64,000 bases of DNA, taken from positions 372,001 to 436,000 of the forward strand of contig NZ_BNBL01000004.1 of NCBI RefSeq assembly GCF_014655595.1. Direction: 5' to 3'. The notes under the pieces are model-generated. The model was not told the origin of the DNA, did no database searches, and worked only from the letters and a program-made list of their open reading frames with translations. The translations under genes and the position numbers were made by a program. This document shows, in pieces, positions 41,786 to 50,124 of this stretch; positions within the stretch are counted from its first letter, which is position 1, and every line of letters starts with the position of its first letter. This DNA is from Streptomyces griseocarneus. GTDB taxonomy: Bacteria > Actinomycetota > Actinomycetes > Streptomycetales > Streptomycetaceae.

Positions 41786-44601
41786 GAATCACTGGTCGTT
41801 CGGCTTCGGCTCCGAAGGGCATGGCTGCGGTACAGGCGCACCCAAGGCAGCGTCTTCCGTTTCCACGCCGCCTGGGCCACGTGGATGAAGACGCAGGCGC
41901 GGTAGTCCTCGACCGCGTCCGGGTCGGCGCCCATTGGGGCGACGGTGTCGGCGATCCCCGCCACCCATTCCGAGGTGCGGGACCACCACTGCGCCTGGGC
42001 CTCCGACGTTCTGGGGTAGTCGGCGACCTTCTTCTTCAGCGCGGTCCCGTGCTCGGGCCACACCGCGGTCGCCGCCCGCGAGCGGAACGCGCAGCGGTGG
42101 CGGCAGCCCTCGCAGTCCGGGAAGGGGGCAAGAGCCGCGTCCACGCCCGGTGTCGCCTCGGCGAAGGCGCGGAAGCGGTCGGCCAGCTCCGTGTTGCCGG
42201 CGAGCGGTGCCCGGGCCACCCCGCTCTCCGCCGCCGCCTCGGCCCGTACGTTCGGCACCCGGATCAGCGCCGGCCGGTCGATCCCGTCGTGGTGGGCGAA
42301 GGCCTGGAACGGCTCCAGGGACGACGCGTACCGCTCCTGGTCGGGGGCGAAGCGCATCGTCCCGCCGATGAGCTCGCGGTCGGCCGCGGACGGAAGCCGG
42401 TGCATGACCTTGAGGTTGGTGTTCTTGTACGCGTCCTCGACGAGCTTCTCCGGCACCTGCTCGACGATCACCAGGCCTTCCCCGTACTTGCGGTTCTCCG
42501 CCAGCGTGTTGGCGAACGCCTGTGCCGCGCGGGCCTGCGCGTTGCCCTCTTTGCCTTCCCCGCCGGAGGCCACGGGGCGTCCCAGCAACCTGTGGGCCTC
42601 CTCGATGACGGTGACGTGGGAGAGGCCGTCGCCCCGCCGGGTCGCCTTGTAGTGCTCCGTCATCGTCTGCAGGATCAGAGCGGTGACGAGGGACTGCTCC
42701 TTCTCGTTGTCGCCGACGGCCGCCAGTTCGATGACGACCGGGCGGTTGAGCAGCTCCTCCACGGGATACGAGCGTGCGCAGTCCAGCGTGCTGCCGCAGG
42801 CGCCCTCCGCGAGTGATTCGGCCCGCAGCCGGGAGGCGGCGATGATGTTGTCCCGGACCTCCCCGGAATAGCCGAGCTGCTCGCACTCCTTGCGCATCTC
42901 GGTGATGAAGTCGCGGAGCGTGGGCCAGGAGCCGGCGTGCGCGGTGGTGGAGATGTCGGTGGGGACGATGCCCTTCCGCGCGTACGTGTTGCGCAGCGCC
43001 CGGTTGTAGATGGCCGGGAGCGGGTCCCAGAGACCGAACGCGGCATCGAAACAGGCCAGCAGTCCCGCCGTGTGGGTGCTGATCCGGACCCCGGGCGGCA
43101 CCTCGAACGGATTGAGCCGGAACGGTGCCGTGTTCTCGTCGCCGACGGTGAGGACGAGCAGGTCCTCGAAGCCTGGACGGGTGGCCAGCCAGCGGTAGTC
43201 GTCGAGCTCGGAGTTGACCGGCTCCAACACCAGGAACGGCACCTTGTGGTCCCGCCAGAGCTGCTGGCAGAAGGCCAGGGTGGTGTTCGTCTTGCCCGAG
43301 CCGGTCGTGCCGACGAACAGGGCGTGCCGGGTGAGAGAGCCGAGGCCGATGCCCAGGGGACCGGCCGGAGTGCCGTGCACCAGCTGCCGGCCGAGTTCTA
43401 CGGCCGGCCCGTCGGGCCGGTAGTCGGTCTCCAGCGCCATGTCGGGCCTGCGTACGGGGAAGCCCGGCATGTGGCCGTGGACGGCGAGCGGCAGCCGCAT
43501 CGCGGCGCCGGCTTCACGGGCGTCGACCAGTTCGGACAGCAGGCGCAGCGGCGGGGACAGCGGTTCGGGCAGCTGCCAGCGCTGGTCGCCGCCCCAGCGC
43601 GTGTGTTCCAGCGTCGTGATGCCCGTCCATGCCGCGGCCAGCTCCGGTGGCGCCGGTCGTACGGTGACGTAGGCGGGGCCGGTGAAGGTTCCGGTCAGCG
43701 CGGTGCCCTGGGCGGGGCGTTCCTGCGGGGAGATGGTGGTGCCGGCCAGCTCGGCGAGGGACTCGGGAAGCGGATGCGGGGACGCGAGGGCTATGCGTAT
43801 GCGGAAGGCACGGTCGGTGTAGCGGCGCGTGGCGTCCGTGTACACCTTGGCGGCGTCCACGGCGAAGGCGTCCGGGGCGAGTTGGACACCGGGGCTCCAC
43901 AGCCCCTCAGGCATCTGGCCCGGAGCTGCCAGCCGCCCGTAGTGGGTGGCGATGCGGTGCAGCAGCGGTCCGAGGTCGTCCGGCAGCCGGTACGGTTCGA
44001 GGCCGACCGTCAGCATGAGCGGGTGCGGATGGGCGGCGAACGCCTGCCACAGGGCGTCCCACGGAGGCGCTGCCGCGGTGAACGGCTGCGGGGCGAGGTA
44101 GTAGTGCACGCCCGCGTCCGGCCGGTTGGGCCGGCCTGTCCGGTAGCGCTTGCGGATCTCGGCGAGCCCCGCCGGGTCGGGAGCGAACGGCGTGAGCCAT
44201 CGCGCCACTTCGGCGTCGTCCTCGACCGGGGCGCTGTGCACATGGTGCGGCAGCTGCCCCAGCCGGTCGCGGAGAGCGAGTGCGGCCGTCACGGCGGAGC
44301 CCTGGCTGCCGGCGCGAACCCGGGCGAGCAGCGCACACGAGATCCGCCGCTCGGCCGGGTCCGTCAGGTAGCGCAGCTCGATGCGGGCGTCGTGGCCGGT
44401 GTCCCACTGGCCCGCCAGCCAGGCGGTCTCCGCCGCGACCGCCTTGATCCGGCGCTCGTCCTCGGGAAGGTCCGCGTACTCCCGGGTCTCGGTGAGGTCG
44501 GCGGCGGCCTCGATGCGCACGGCCGTCCAGGCCCACACGGCCGTGCCGTCACCGGCGGTCAGGACGCCCGGCGGGGTCGTCCCGTCGTTCTGCTGCTCCA
44601 T
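41782..44601 (-). CDS. HerA/VirB4-like ATPase
   Basis: A 939-residue P-loop ATPase. Walker A is 'VGTTGSGKTNTTL' (about residues 430-440) after 'LGIGLGSLTRHALF'; Walker B is 'VTVIEEAHRLL' (about 660-670). 'IVEQVPEKLVEDAYKNTNLKVMHRL', with the sensor-like 'NTNLK', is typical of HerA, FtsK and VirB4-type motors (DUF87). The first ~400 residues are a family-specific domain. Near the C-terminus is a C-x2-C-x3-C motif (about residue 830), possibly zinc binding. Relatives drive DNA or protein translocation and also occur in phage-defence pairs. The gene follows a membrane protein gene by 4 nt and overlaps the toxin-like gene, so all act together. Confidence 0.82.
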   Translation of the reverse strand: MEQQNDGTTPPGVLTAGDGTAVWAWTAVRIEAAADLTETREYADLPEDERRIKAVAAETAWLAGQWDTGHDARIELRYLTDPAERRISCALLARVRAGSQGSAVTAALALRDRLGQLPHHVHSAPVEDDAEVARWLTPFAPDPAGLAEIRKRYRTGRPNRPDAGVHYYLAPQPFTAAAPPWDALWQAFAAHPHPLMLTVGLEPYRLPDDLGPLLHRIATHYGRLAAPGQMPEGLWSPGVQLAPDAFAVDAAKVYTDATRRYTDRAFRIRIALASPHPLPESLAELAGTTISPQERPAQGTALTGTFTGPAYVTVRPAPPELAAAWTGITTLEHTRWGGDQRWQLPEPLSPPLRLLSELVDAREAGAAMRLPLAVHGHMPGFPVRRPDMALETDYRPDGPAVELGRQLVHGTPAGPLGIGLGSLTRHALFVGTTGSGKTNTTLAFCQQLWRDHKVPFLVLEPVNSELDDYRWLATRPGFEDLLVLTVGDENTAPFRLNPFEVPPGVRISTHTAGLLACFDAAFGLWDPLPAIYNRALRNTYARKGIVPTDISTTAHAGSWPTLRDFITEMRKECEQLGYSGEVRDNIIAASRLRAESLAEGACGSTLDCARSYPVEELLNRPVVIELAAVGDNEKEQSLVTALILQTMTEHYKATRRGDGLSHVTVIEEAHRLLGRPVASGGEGKEGNAQARAAQAFANTLAENRKYGEGLVIVEQVPEKLVEDAYKNTNLKVMHRLPSAADRELIGGTMRFAPDQERYASSLEPFQAFAHHDGIDRPALIRVPNVRAEAAAESGVARAPLAGNTELADRFRAFAEATPGVDAALAPFPDCEGCRHRCAFRSRAATAVWPEHGTALKKKVADYPRTSEAQAQWWSRTSEWVAGIADTVAPMGADPDAVEDYRACVFIHVAQAAWKRKTLPWVRLYRSHALRSRSRTTSDS

Positions 44602-44605
44602 GCCG

Positions 44606-45556
44606 TCAGCTGGGCCAGGAAGAGGCAGGGCCGTGGCCGCCGGTCGCCGCGGGCTGCCCAGCCTGCGGGGCTTGTCCCGGCTGGCCCGGTTGTCCCGGCG
44701 GTACGGCGGGCATGGCCGGCGGCGCGGCCGGGCTCGGCGGAGCGGCCGGGGCCGGCCCCTGGCCGAACGTGGTCGTGATGGGCAGGTCCTGCCCGAACGT
44801 CGAGGCGATGGGCACCTCGACGCCCTGCACGGCGATCTCCACGCCTTCCCGGACCGCCGAGTGCACGGCCTCGCGCATGGCGCGCGGCCGCTCCGTGCGC
44901 AGCATCTGGTTGACGTCGCCGGTGCGGCCGAGCAGCCCGCCGAGGAGGTCCTTGAGGTACGTACCGATGATCACGGCCCCCGGGCGGATGCGCCACATCG
45001 TCCAGCCCAGGTAGAGGCTGGTGCCGTACTCGAAGACGGAGATGTAGGCGACGTACCGTCCGCTGCTGACGACCAGACGGTTGCTGACCGCCTCGGGCTG
45101 CAGGATGTCGCTGCGTATCCGGGACGCCACGGCGGCCACCGGAATGCGGCGGCGGGCCAGCGCGCCGTAGATCGCGGCGTAGGCGGACGGGGAGGCCGGG
45201 GCCTTGTCCTCCAGCAGCGTCCGCCACTCCGAGACGGGCTCGGTGAAGGACGTCATCAGCAGGATGGTCCAGAAGACGATGAAGCTCAGGACGCCGCCCA
45301 CGCTGAAGACGGTGCCGATGTCGTCGAAACCGCTGACCACGAGCCCGAACACTGCGCACAGCAGCCAGACGAGGATCGCGGCGAAGCTCGCGCTGCACCA
45401 GTGGCCGATGACCGTCCGGAGCGTGACCGACTCGTCGAAGCTCAGTTCGACGGGTTGGTACTTCAGCGTCTGGTTCCGATAGGAGCCGTTGGGACCGGTC
45501 GCACCCGAGGCCGCCCAACCGGCAGGCCCGGGGGCGCTGCCCGGATAAATGCTCAT
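44606..45556 (-). CDS. Membrane protein, partner of HerA-like ATPase
   Basis: A 316-residue protein from ATG 45556 (GGAG 7 nt upstream). It has two adjacent transmembrane segments at about residues 55-75 ('ASFAAILVWLLCAVFGLVVSG') and 85-105 ('VGGVLSFIVFWTILLMTSF'). A soluble domain of about 170 residues follows, then a Pro/Gly/Ala/Gln-rich C-terminal tail ('PAAPPAMPAVPPGQPGQPGQ'). The topology suits a membrane anchor for the ATPase encoded 4 nt downstream. No known family was recognised. It is the first gene of the four-gene operon. Confidence 0.7.
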   Translation of the reverse strand: MSIYPGSAPGPAGWAASGATGPNGSYRNQTLKYQPVELSFDESVTLRTVIGHWCSASFAAILVWLLCAVFGLVVSGFDDIGTVFSVGGVLSFIVFWTILLMTSFTEPVSEWRTLLEDKAPASPSAYAAIYGALARRRIPVAAVASRIRSDILQPEAVSNRLVVSSGRYVAYISVFEYGTSLYLGWTMWRIRPGAVIIGTYLKDLLGGLLGRTGDVNQMLRTERPRAMREAVHSAVREGVEIAVQGVEVPIASTFGQDLPITTTFGQGPAPAAPPSPAAPPAMPAVPPGQPGQPGQAPQAGQPAATGGHGPASSWPS

Positions 45557-45687
45557 GTGCATACTCCGCATCGGAGGGCTGATGAAGATCTTTTGATCAC
45601 TGCAACACGGCAAGATATCCGAACATCACGTCGATGACGGGCCAGATCGAAAAGGCCCCGAGACGTGACCTGGAGGGCTTCGGGAGG

Positions 45688-45712
45688 GTGGGCGACGAGA
45701 ATCGAACTCGCC
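45688..45712 (-). other. tRNA 3'-end-like fragment, possible old attachment-site remnant
   Basis: On the minus strand GCGAGTTCGATTCTCGT followed by CGCCCACC has the form of a T-arm (GTTCGATTC loop) plus 3' acceptor strand. No matching 5' acceptor, D-arm or anticodon arm is found within tRNA length. It lies 115 bp from the intact tRNA-Ser gene. It may be a decayed tRNA or an attachment-site copy left by an integrative element. Confidence 0.35.
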
Positions 45713-45775
45713 CTCCGGGTGGGGAAATCGCTGGTGCTCCGAGCGGCCGGACCCGACCCGAGGCCGGCGGCAACG

Positions 45776-45816
45776 AAAAACCGCCCCTGGCCTGCTTTCA
45801 CAGGTCAGGGGCGGTT
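45776..45816 (-). terminator. Terminator after tRNA-Ser
   Basis: On the minus strand AACCGCCCCTGACCTG pairs with CAGGCCAGGGGCGGTT, followed by a T-run (TTTTT, complement of 45776-45780). It begins about 10 nt beyond the tRNA 3' end. Confidence 0.85.
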
Positions 45817-45825
45817 CCCTTGAAG

Positions 45826-45912
45826 CGGTAGCGGTGGGATTTGAACCCACGGTGGAGTTGCCCCCACACACGCTTTCGAGGCGTGCTCCTTAGGCCGCTC
45901 GGACACGCTACC
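45826..45912 (-). tRNA. tRNA-Ser (anticodon CGA)
   Basis: An 87-nt class II tRNA. The acceptor stem GGTAGCG pairs with CGCTACC plus discriminator G. The D-arm begins GTCCGAGCGGCC, the anticodon loop is CTCGAAA with anticodon CGA, and there is a long variable arm (GTGGGGGCAACTCCAC). The T-arm is GTGGGTTCAAATCCCAC. No CCA is encoded. It reads serine codon UCG. tRNA genes are common integration sites; accessory DNA lies on its left and core genes on its right. Confidence 0.93.
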
Positions 45913-46003
45913 GAGAGAGAGCTTAGCGGACGGGTGGCCGTGGTCTGAAATCCGGTCCGGGGGTGAGGGGTGTGACGCTGGTCATGCGGCGCGCGCCGGG
46001 GGC

Positions 46004-46492
46004 TCAGCGGGCGCGGAAGAAGCGGGTGAGCAGCTCGGCGCACTCGTCGGCGAGGACGCCGGGGATCACCTCGGGGCGGTGGTTGAGGCGGCGGTCGCGG
46101 ACGACGTCCCACAGGGAGCCCGCCGCGCCGGCCTTCTCGTCGACGGCGCCGTAGACGACCCGGTCCAGGCGGGAGAGGACGATCGCTCCCGCGCACATCG
46201 TGCACGGCTCCAGCGTGACGACCAGCGTGCAGCCCGACAGGCGCCACTCGCCGACGGCCCGGGCGGCCTCGCGGATCGCGAGGACCTCCGCGTGGCCGGT
46301 GGGGTCGCCGGTGGCCTCGCGCTCGTTGCGGCCGCGGCCGATGACGGAGCCGTCCGGCGCCAGCACCACGGCGCCCACCGGCACGTCGCCGGTGGCGGGC
46401 GCCCGTACGGCCTCCTCCAGCGCGGCCCGCATGGGGGCGCGCCAGGGGTCGCGTACGGGGTCGTGGGTGCTGGCGGGGACGGCTTCGTTCAT
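46004..46492 (-). CDS. tadA: tRNA-specific adenosine deaminase TadA
   Basis: A 162-residue zinc deaminase that converts the wobble A34 of tRNA-Arg(ACG) to inosine. Zinc and catalytic residues are visible as His67-Ala-Glu69 ('TGHAEVLAI') and Cys97/Cys100 ('TLEPCTMCAGAIVLSRL'). 'VPVGAVVLAPDG' and 'YGAVDEKAGAAGSLWDVVRD' are characteristic of TadA. It is followed 91 nt downstream by tRNA-Ser. The gene upstream encodes the TadA-associated protein, a standard actinobacterial order. Essential core gene. Confidence 0.93.
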   Translation of the reverse strand: MNEAVPASTHDPVRDPWRAPMRAALEEAVRAPATGDVPVGAVVLAPDGSVIGRGRNEREATGDPTGHAEVLAIREAARAVGEWRLSGCTLVVTLEPCTMCAGAIVLSRLDRVVYGAVDEKAGAAGSLWDVVRDRRLNHRPEVIPGVLADECAELLTRFFRAR

Positions 46493-46526
46493 GGCACCAG
46501 TGTGGGCGAAACCGGCCCTGGGTCCG

Positions 46527-47075
46527 TCAGCGGACGGCCTCGAGGACCTCCGTGCAGCCCAGGGCGTCGGCGATGTTGCTGAGCGCGTCCCCGTCGAGGG
46601 CCCGCAGCTCCTTCACACTCACCCCCAGGTCGTCGAGGAGGGCGTCGTCCCCCAGCGGCCCGTGCGGGGCCGGCCCGGAGGCCTCGGCGTCGTCCACCTC
46701 CTCGGCGGAGCCCTCGGGCTCGCCGTCCTCGGTGCCGTCGAGGTCGAGGCTGTCGAGCTCGTCCCCGGGGTCCTCGTCGCGGCCGGTCAGCTCGTCGACG
46801 AGCATCGCGCCGTAGGAGCTGCGGCGCGCGGCGACGGCGTCCGAGACGTAGACGCGGGGGTCGTCCTCGCCGTCCACCCGGACGACGGCGAACCAGGAGT
46901 CCTCCTGCTCGATGAGGGCCAGGACCGTGTCCTCGCTCACCGAACTCTCCCGGGCCAGGTCGGCGAGGTCGGTCAGGGTCTCCACGTTGTCGAGTTCTGT
47001 GTCGCTCGCTTCCCACCCGTCGTCGGTGCGCGCGAGCAATGCGGCGAAGTACACCGTGACTCTCCCACTGGTCAT
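46527..47075 (-). CDS. tRNA adenosine deaminase-associated protein
   Basis: A 182-residue conserved actinobacterial protein found next to tadA. The N-terminal half ('VTVYFAALLARTDDGWEASDTELDNVETLTDLADLAR...DSWFAVVRVDGEDDPRVYVSD') is globular. A very acidic central stretch (about residues 98-135) follows, then a C-terminal helical part 'DLGVSVKELRALDGDALSNIADALGCTEVLEAVR'. Biochemical role is unknown; linkage to tadA suggests an accessory role in tRNA editing. A 34-bp gap separates it from tadA. Confidence 0.82.
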   Translation of the reverse strand: MTSGRVTVYFAALLARTDDGWEASDTELDNVETLTDLADLARESSVSEDTVLALIEQEDSWFAVVRVDGEDDPRVYVSDAVAARRSSYGAMLVDELTGRDEDPGDELDSLDLDGTEDGEPEGSAEEVDDAEASGPAPHGPLGDDALLDDLGVSVKELRALDGDALSNIADALGCTEVLEAVR

Positions 47076-47253
47076 AGGCGGTGCCGGGTCGGACGGGGAC
47101 CACCCCGCCCACTCGGAATCGTGGCAGAAACCTGGGCGTTGCGAGAGGTCTTCCGCGCTGCGTCGTGCAGCAGTCCGAAGAGATGTCCCTCACGTGCGGG
47201 GTGCGGGGGACCCGGAGGGCGTCCGTGCGGGCCCGGGCGGAGGGCCGTGCGCG

Positions 47254-47493
47254 CTACCAGCGGAAGGTCCGCATGCGCATCTGCTGGCGCATCCGGGCGG
47301 CCCGGGCGCGGCGGGGCTGGACGCGGTCGCGCAGCTCCTTGGCCTCGTTCAGCTCGCGGAGGAACTGGGCGCGTCTGCGGCGGCGGTCCTCGGTGCTCTC
47401 GCCGGCGTCGTCCGGTCTCGTCCGCTCCCGCGGCTCGCGACGCTCCCGGAGCTCGTCGGGCCTGCTGGATCCGCGTTTGTCATGGCCGGCCAT
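47254..47493 (-). CDS. Small Arg-rich conserved protein
   Basis: A 79-residue basic protein from ATG 47493 ('MAGHDKRGSSRPDELRERR...'). About a third is Arg, Glu or Asp, predicted as one long charged helix ('RRRRRAQFLRELNEAKELRDRVQPRRARAARMRQQMRMR'). No family function is known. Charge pattern suggests nucleic-acid or ribosome association, which is only inference. An upstream extension to 47553 is possible but lacks a ribosome binding site. Confidence 0.6.
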   Translation of the reverse strand: MAGHDKRGSSRPDELRERREPRERTRPDDAGESTEDRRRRRAQFLRELNEAKELRDRVQPRRARAARMRQQMRMRTFRW

Positions 47494-47662
47494 GGGCAGC
47501 ACCACCTCGTGCCGAGGTCCTCGCCCGGCGACAGACCGGGCGTACGTGCCCACTTTCCCCCTTGGTGGTGGTTTGATGCCAGGGCGGCGACAGACCGTCG
47601 AAGGAGGCCCGGCGGACCCCGGGCGGGCGCTCGGCCGTTAAAGCTCGGTTAATGTCGATGTC

Positions 47663-48298
47663 ATGCGGATCCACGTCGTCGACCACCCCCTGGTGGCTCA
47701 CAAGCTCACCACGCTGCGCGACAAGCGCACCGATTCCCCCACCTTCCGGCGCCTCGCCGACGAGCTGGTGACCCTGCTCGCCTACGAGGCCACGCGCGAC
47801 GTGCGCACCGAGCAGGTCAGCATCGAGTCCCCGGTCACCGCGACCACGGGCGTCCGGCTCTCGCACCCGCGCCCGCTGGTGGTGCCGATCCTGCGCGCCG
47901 GCCTGGGCATGCTCGACGGCATGGTCCGGCTGCTGCCCACGGCCGAGGTCGGCTTCCTGGGCATGATCCGCAACGAGGAGACCCTCAAGGCGGAGACCTA
48001 CGCGACCCGCATGCCGGACGACCTCTCGGGCCGCCAGGTCTACGTCCTGGACCCGATGCTCGCCACCGGCGGCACGCTCGTCGCCGCGATCAACGAGCTG
48101 ATCGCCCGTGGCGCCGACGACGTGACCGCGCTGTGCCTGCTGGCCGCGCCGGAGGGCGTCGAGGTCATGGAGCGCGAGCTCGAGGGCGCGCCGGTGACCG
48201 TCGTGACCGCCTCGGTGGACGAGCGCCTCAACGAGAACGGCTACATCGTCCCGGGCCTGGGCGACGCCGGCGACCGGATGTACGGCACCGCGGGCTGA
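47663..48298 (+). CDS. upp: Uracil phosphoribosyltransferase
   Basis: A 211-residue pyrimidine-salvage enzyme that converts uracil and PRPP to UMP. It has the PRPP-binding motif '[18 protein letters not shown]' and the UPRT-specific '[19 protein letters not shown]'. The C-terminal uracil-binding loop is '[16 protein letters not shown]'. Length and all signatures are standard. It is monocistronic, with a bidirectional hairpin just after the stop codon. Confidence 0.96.
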   Translation: MRIHVVDHPLVAHKLTTLRDKRTDSPTFRRLADELVTLLAYEATRDVRTEQVSIESPVTATTGVRLSHPRPLVVPILRAGLGMLDGMVRLLPTAEVGFLGMIRNEETLKAETYATRMPDDLSGRQVYVLDPMLATGGTLVAAINELIARGADDVTALCLLAAPEGVEVMERELEGAPVTVVTASVDERLNENGYIVPGLGDAGDRMYGTAG

Positions 48299-48307
48299 GC
48301 CCGTCCG

Positions 48308-48338
48308 GCCCGCCGGGGGCCAGGTGTCACCGGCGGGC
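48308..48338. terminator. Bidirectional hairpin between upp and LytR_C gene
   Basis: GCCCGCCGG (48308-48316) pairs with CCGGCGGGC (48330-48338); it overlaps the stop codon of the minus-strand gene. Confidence 0.6.
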
Positions 48339-48997
48339 TAACACTTCGCGGCGGAAGGCTGCGGCTTGGGCTGTTGCGCCAGCCCGGCCAGCGCCTTGTC
48401 GGCCTCCTCCTTGGGCTTCAGCTCCTTGTACGCGTCGCCCAGGACGAGGTCGACGTCCTGTCCCTCCCGCTGGTCGCCCTTGGCCTCCGCGCCGGCCACC
48501 TGGGTGGCCAGCACCTTCAGCGCTCCCTCGACGGACGCCTGAGGGCCCACCAGCAGTGCGGTGCCGGGCACCTTCTTGTCGTACTCCGCCTCGGCGTTGC
48601 CCACCTTGCCGATCCGGAAGCCGCGCCGTTCCAGCTCGTCGGCCGTCACCTTGGCGAGGCCGCCGCGCGGGGTGGCGTTGTAGACGTTGACGGTGATGTC
48701 GCCGGGCTTGGGCAGCTCCCTGGGGGCCGCTCGTCCGGTCGTGTGGGCCCCGGCGCCGCCCTTGCAGTCCCCGGCGCCCTTCTTCTGCTGCGCGGCCGCC
48801 TGGGTCTGCTTGTGCCGGTCGCCGGAGAAGACGTCGACGAGCTGGAGCGTCCCCCACCCGGCCAGCCCGAGTACGGCGGCCGTGGCGACCACGGCGAGCA
48901 CGATCCTGCGGCGGTTGCGGGGGCGGCGCATGTGCGGGTACCGATTGCCCGTGATGCGGTACTTACCACCCATGCCGGGAGGGGTGAGCATGCTCAT
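48338..48997 (-). CDS. LytR_C-domain membrane protein
   Basis: A 219-residue protein from about ATG 48997 (ATG 48991 is an alternative). A short basic cytoplasmic N-terminus (RRPRNRRR) precedes one TM segment ('IVLAVVATAAVLGLAGWGTLQLV'). An extracytoplasmic LytR_C domain follows: 'ITVNVYNATPRGGLAKVTADELERRGFRIGKVGNAEAEYDKKVPGTALLVGP'. LytR_C domains accompany LCP-type cell-wall glycopolymer ligases; here the catalytic LCP domain is absent. It may assist cell-envelope assembly. Confidence 0.85.
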   Translation of the reverse strand: MSMLTPPGMGGKYRITGNRYPHMRRPRNRRRIVLAVVATAAVLGLAGWGTLQLVDVFSGDRHKQTQAAAQQKKGAGDCKGGAGAHTTGRAAPRELPKPGDITVNVYNATPRGGLAKVTADELERRGFRIGKVGNAEAEYDKKVPGTALLVGPQASVEGALKVLATQVAGAEAKGDQREGQDVDLVLGDAYKELKPKEEADKALAGLAQQPKPQPSAAKC

Positions 48998-49207
48998 GGG
49001 CGCAGCGTAGTGCTGGGGGGAGCCGCTGCCTACTAGATGATCAATGGGTTGCGCGGACGCCAACCCAAAAGGGTCAATAGCCGCGCGTACGAGCGCCTGC
49101 CGGGGCCCCGGACGGGGGTGCGGCGCGGGAGTGGTGTCCGGCTCCGGGCGGGAGCGGTGCCCGAGTCCGGGCGGGAGCGGTGTCCGGAGCTCCGGCGGGG
49201 GCGGGGC

Positions 49208-49504
49208 TCAGTCCAGCTCGAGCACGCGGGCGTGCAGGACCTGGCGCTGCTGCAGGGCGGCGCGCACGGCGCGGTGCAGCCCGTCCTCCAGGTACAGGTC
49301 GCCCTGCCACTTCACGACGTGGGCGAACAGGTCGCCGTAGAACGTCGAGTCCTCCGCGAGCAGCGTCTCGAGGTCGAGCTGCTGCTTCGTGGTCACCAGC
49401 TGGTCCAGACGCACCGGGCGGGGGGCGACGTCCGCCCACTGCCGGGTGCTCTCCCGGCCGTGGTCGGGGTACGGCCGCCCGTTTCCGATGCGCTTGAAGA
49501 TCAC
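49208..49504 (-). CDS. Conserved actinobacterial small protein (VapB-antitoxin-like annotation)
   Basis: A 98-residue protein 'MIFKRIGNGRPYPDHGRESTRQWADVAPRPVRLDQLVTTKQQLDLETLLAEDSTFYGDLFAHVVKWQGDLYLEDGLHRAVRAALQQRQVLHARVLELD'-type, with a ParB-N/nuclease-like 'YLEDGLHRAVRAAL' segment. Relatives in Streptomyces sit at this same place near upp and are sometimes labelled type II antitoxins, but no toxin gene is adjacent. Function is unknown; it is probably a core gene. Confidence 0.65.
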   Translation of the reverse strand: MIFKRIGNGRPYPDHGRESTRQWADVAPRPVRLDQLVTTKQQLDLETLLAEDSTFYGDLFAHVVKWQGDLYLEDGLHRAVRAALQQRQVLHARVLELD

Positions 49505-49865
49505 ACGGAAAGCCTACCGGGCCGGTGGCTCCGAGCGCAGCCATGGCGCGGGAGTGCGAAGGTGACAATCAGCCGCATACCGGGAGTGATGCATGGGGCC
49601 GACGAGCGACAATTCTTCTCCCCCGGGACCGGAAACCACCCTCCCGCCCCCGCGCCCGGATGGCCGAACAGCTCTCCGCGCGCGGCGTCCGACGCGACGG
49701 CGCCGGCGCGGCCGTACGGGTGTCCGGACCGTACGAACGTTATGCACAGCCTGTGGACCGCGAATCGGTGTACGAGAAATTGACGGCGCCGCAAACGACC
49801 GGGCCCGGACCTGGGGCGCGGCGGCGGCGCTGACGTGACGGGGGTGCCTATTCGGACGGGGGCGC
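49505..49865. other. Intergenic region, no gene supported
   Basis: About 360 bp. Plus-strand frames crossing it start without ribosome binding sites and have shuffled compositions. The sequence is lower in GC around 49560-49620 and 49740-49800, as expected for regulatory DNA, but no specific site was recognised. Confidence 0.45.
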
Positions 49866-50072
49866 CTATTCGGCGATCTCGGTGCGCTCCCACCACTCGT
49901 AGACGGGCAGCCGGCCCTCGACCGTGTCCTCGTGCCGTGCCGTGGCCTTGAAGTGCTCGTACCCGCCCCGGAACTTGATCTTCAGTTCATTGCCGGGCGG
50001 AGTGATCGGCACGATCCGCTCGGGCATGTCGTCGGGGCCACCTCGGAGGAAAGCTTTGGCGCTGCTGCTCAT
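49866..50072 (-). CDS. Small DUF5988-like protein
   Basis: A 68-residue protein from ATG 50072. The core 'AFLRGGPDDMPERI...LKIKFRGGYEHFKATARHED' matches the DUF5988 pattern (LxGGPxxxP...KIxxxxGYEHF), and it ends 'LPVYEWWERTEIAE'. Members are small and found across Streptomyces, often near secondary-metabolite genes. No function is established. Confidence 0.65.
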   Translation of the reverse strand: MSSSAKAFLRGGPDDMPERIVPITPPGNELKIKFRGGYEHFKATARHEDTVEGRLPVYEWWERTEIAE

Positions 50073-50124
50073 GGGGGACAGTTTCGCGGCGCCCGCCCGC
50101 CGGTGGCCCCACGACGCGCCGACT

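Noticed and set aside
40359..41888. Ser/Ala/Gly-rich plus-strand frame opposite the acidic repeat gene
   Set aside because: It is the complement of the DE/AP repeats; the minus-strand frame has coupled starts with neighbours and a globular C-terminus.
45688..45765. A complete second tRNA gene beside tRNA-Ser
   Set aside because: Only a T-arm and 3' acceptor strand can be formed; no matching 5' half, D-arm or anticodon arm on the same strand.
49525..49833. 102-codon plus-strand frame in the gap after the VapB-like gene
   Set aside because: No ribosome binding site, unusual composition and no recognisable family.
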